Positions 26,274-26,719 of a DNA stretch of 26,719 nucleotides are shown piece by piece. The position numbers and the translations under genes are program-made. This stretch comes from Ilumatobacteraceae bacterium (GTDB lineage Bacteria; Actinomycetota; Acidimicrobiia; Acidimicrobiales; Ilumatobacteraceae). The stretch spans positions 1 to 26,719 of the forward strand of contig JAODBQ010000477.1 of assembly GCA_025464045.1 (NCBI GenBank), given 5' to 3'. The notes beneath the pieces were generated by a model. It was given only the letters and a program-made list of their open reading frames with translations, was not told where the DNA came from and did not search any database. How positions within the stretch are numbered: the first letter of the stretch is position 1; each line of letters begins with the position of its first letter.

Positions 26274-26417
26274 TCATTCTTCGTCGCGGTTGCGCTTGCC
26301 GGGGTACTGCGGAGCGACGACCTTGCGGATGTATCCGACGATGATGTTCAGGGTGGCGAGCACGGCAACGAAGGTGAGCACCACACCGATCCACCAGTGC
26401 CAGATGTTCGCGAGCAT
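26274..26417 (-). CDS. Small single-pass membrane protein (47 aa)
   Basis: ATG 26417 to TGA 26274. Residues 5-29 form one hydrophobic helix (IWHWWIGVVLTFVAVLATL), followed by a basic cytoplasmic tail (YIRKVVAPQYPGKRNRDEE). A -10-like TACGCT (minus, 26424-26429) stands 6 nt before ATG, a leaderless arrangement; no Shine-Dalgarno is present. It sits between the zinc anti-sigma gene and the zincin on the same strand. Function unknown; topology by the positive-inside rule puts the C-terminus in the cytoplasm. Confidence 0.75.
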   Translation of the reverse strand: MLANIWHWWIGVVLTFVAVLATLNIIVGYIRKVVAPQYPGKRNRDEE

Positions 26418-26430
26418 GGTCGAAGCGTAG

Positions 26431-26448
26431 CCGCACGGTGCCGTGCGG
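26431..26448. promoter_or_regulatory. Perfect 18-bp inverted repeat upstream of the small membrane protein gene
   Basis: CCGCACGG/CCGTGCGG arms of 8 bp flank TG. It lies just upstream of the putative TACGCT -10 box, where an operator would lie, but it also follows the end of the anti-sigma gene and could act as a terminator stem. Confidence 0.4.
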
Positions 26449-26490
26449 ACCTCTTCTACGACGCCGGGACGGACGGGTGATCGGGGTCGC

Positions 26491-26719
26491 TCAGCCGATG
26501 CGGCCGTCGCCGTCGAAGTCCTCGCCGAAGCAATTCTCGATGCGCGCCAGCAGGTCAGCGGGCATCTCGTCGCTGTGGCACTTCGCCGAGATCACCAGCT
26601 TCAGCTCGGCGTAGAAGTCGAACGTCCCCAGGCAGTCGTGGCAGCCACCGAGGTGGGCCCGGATGGCCTCGTGCACACCTTCGGAGAGCTCGTGGTCGAG
26701 GAAGCTCTCCAGCTCTCGC
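26491..26719 (-). CDS. C-terminal part of a zinc-binding anti-sigma factor (RsrA-like), 5' end outside window
   Basis: 75 residues are visible from the right edge. The HxxxCxxC zinc motif (HLGGCHDC) follows a LESFLDHELSEGVHEAIRAHL helix typical of ZAS anti-sigma factors such as RsrA, which bind sigma-R and release it when the zinc thiols are oxidised. KCHSDEMPADLLARI continues the family pattern. The last nine residues read DFDGDGRIG, resembling the start of an EF-hand/dockerin calcium loop. The sigma gene would be beyond the window edge upstream. Confidence 0.8.
   Translation of the reverse strand, partial: RELESFLDHELSEGVHEAIRAHLGGCHDCLGTFDFYAELKLVISAKCHSDEMPADLLARIENCFGEDFDGDGRIG

Overview
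The window is high-GC, densely packed bacterial chromosome. The gene content points to an actinobacterium, probably an Acidimicrobiia/Ilumatobacter-like lineage (inferred, not proven). The indicators are a mycothiol-dependent maleylpyruvate isomerase (MDMPI) domain, an RsrA-like zinc anti-sigma factor, a DUF2342-type zincin next to tilS, a tandem Get3/ArsA-like ATPase pair resembling mycobacterial Rv3679-Rv3680, frequent ATGA/GTGA/TGATG overlaps, and several likely leaderless starts with a TANNNT -10 box 6-8 nt before the start codon.

Layout. 1-78: tail of an unidentified gene. 111-2295 (minus): an operon of TetR regulator, ECF sigma factor and an anti-sigma/MDMPI-like protein, with a divergent SnoaL-like gene whose promoter lies inside tetR. 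2832-3163: no intact gene; it holds a frameshifted coding remnant and then a consensus promoter with two CsoR-type copper operators. 3164-8591 (plus): a copper operon encoding an internally deleted 30-aa CopZ-like peptide, an exported protein with two H-x12-H-x-H-P repeats, a CopA-type (CPC) ATPase and a CopB-type (CPH) ATPase. It ends at a hairpin facing tRNA-Pro(CGG). 8825-11413 (minus): a lone receiver protein and the two Get3/ArsA-like ATPases, divergent by only 2 bp from an NfeD-like membrane protein (11416) and its alpha/beta hydrolase partner.

13800-16865 (minus): selB and selA, the selenocysteine factors; no selC, selD or selenoprotein was seen here. selA diverges from dut across a 10-bp palindrome that supplies a -10 box to both genes. 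An S4-domain RNA-binding gene without an ordinary start codon follows. 17929-19035: a beta-lactamase-fold serine hydrolase. 19125-23445 (minus): a tightly overlapping five-gene operon (NAD epimerase, PlsC-like protein, alpha/beta hydrolase, renalase-like FAD enzyme, Nudix hydrolase). 23524-24030: a phosphatase-like protein whose catalytic Cys is Asn. 24144-26235: tilS and the zincin. 26274-26417: a 47-aa membrane protein. 26491-end: the C-terminal part of a zinc anti-sigma factor with an EF-hand-like tail.

The most distinctive unit is the copper operon: a mini-CopZ, a duplicated His-motif exported protein and two different P1B ATPases under tandem CsoR-type sites. The CsoR repressor itself is not in the window, so control is inferred to be in trans.
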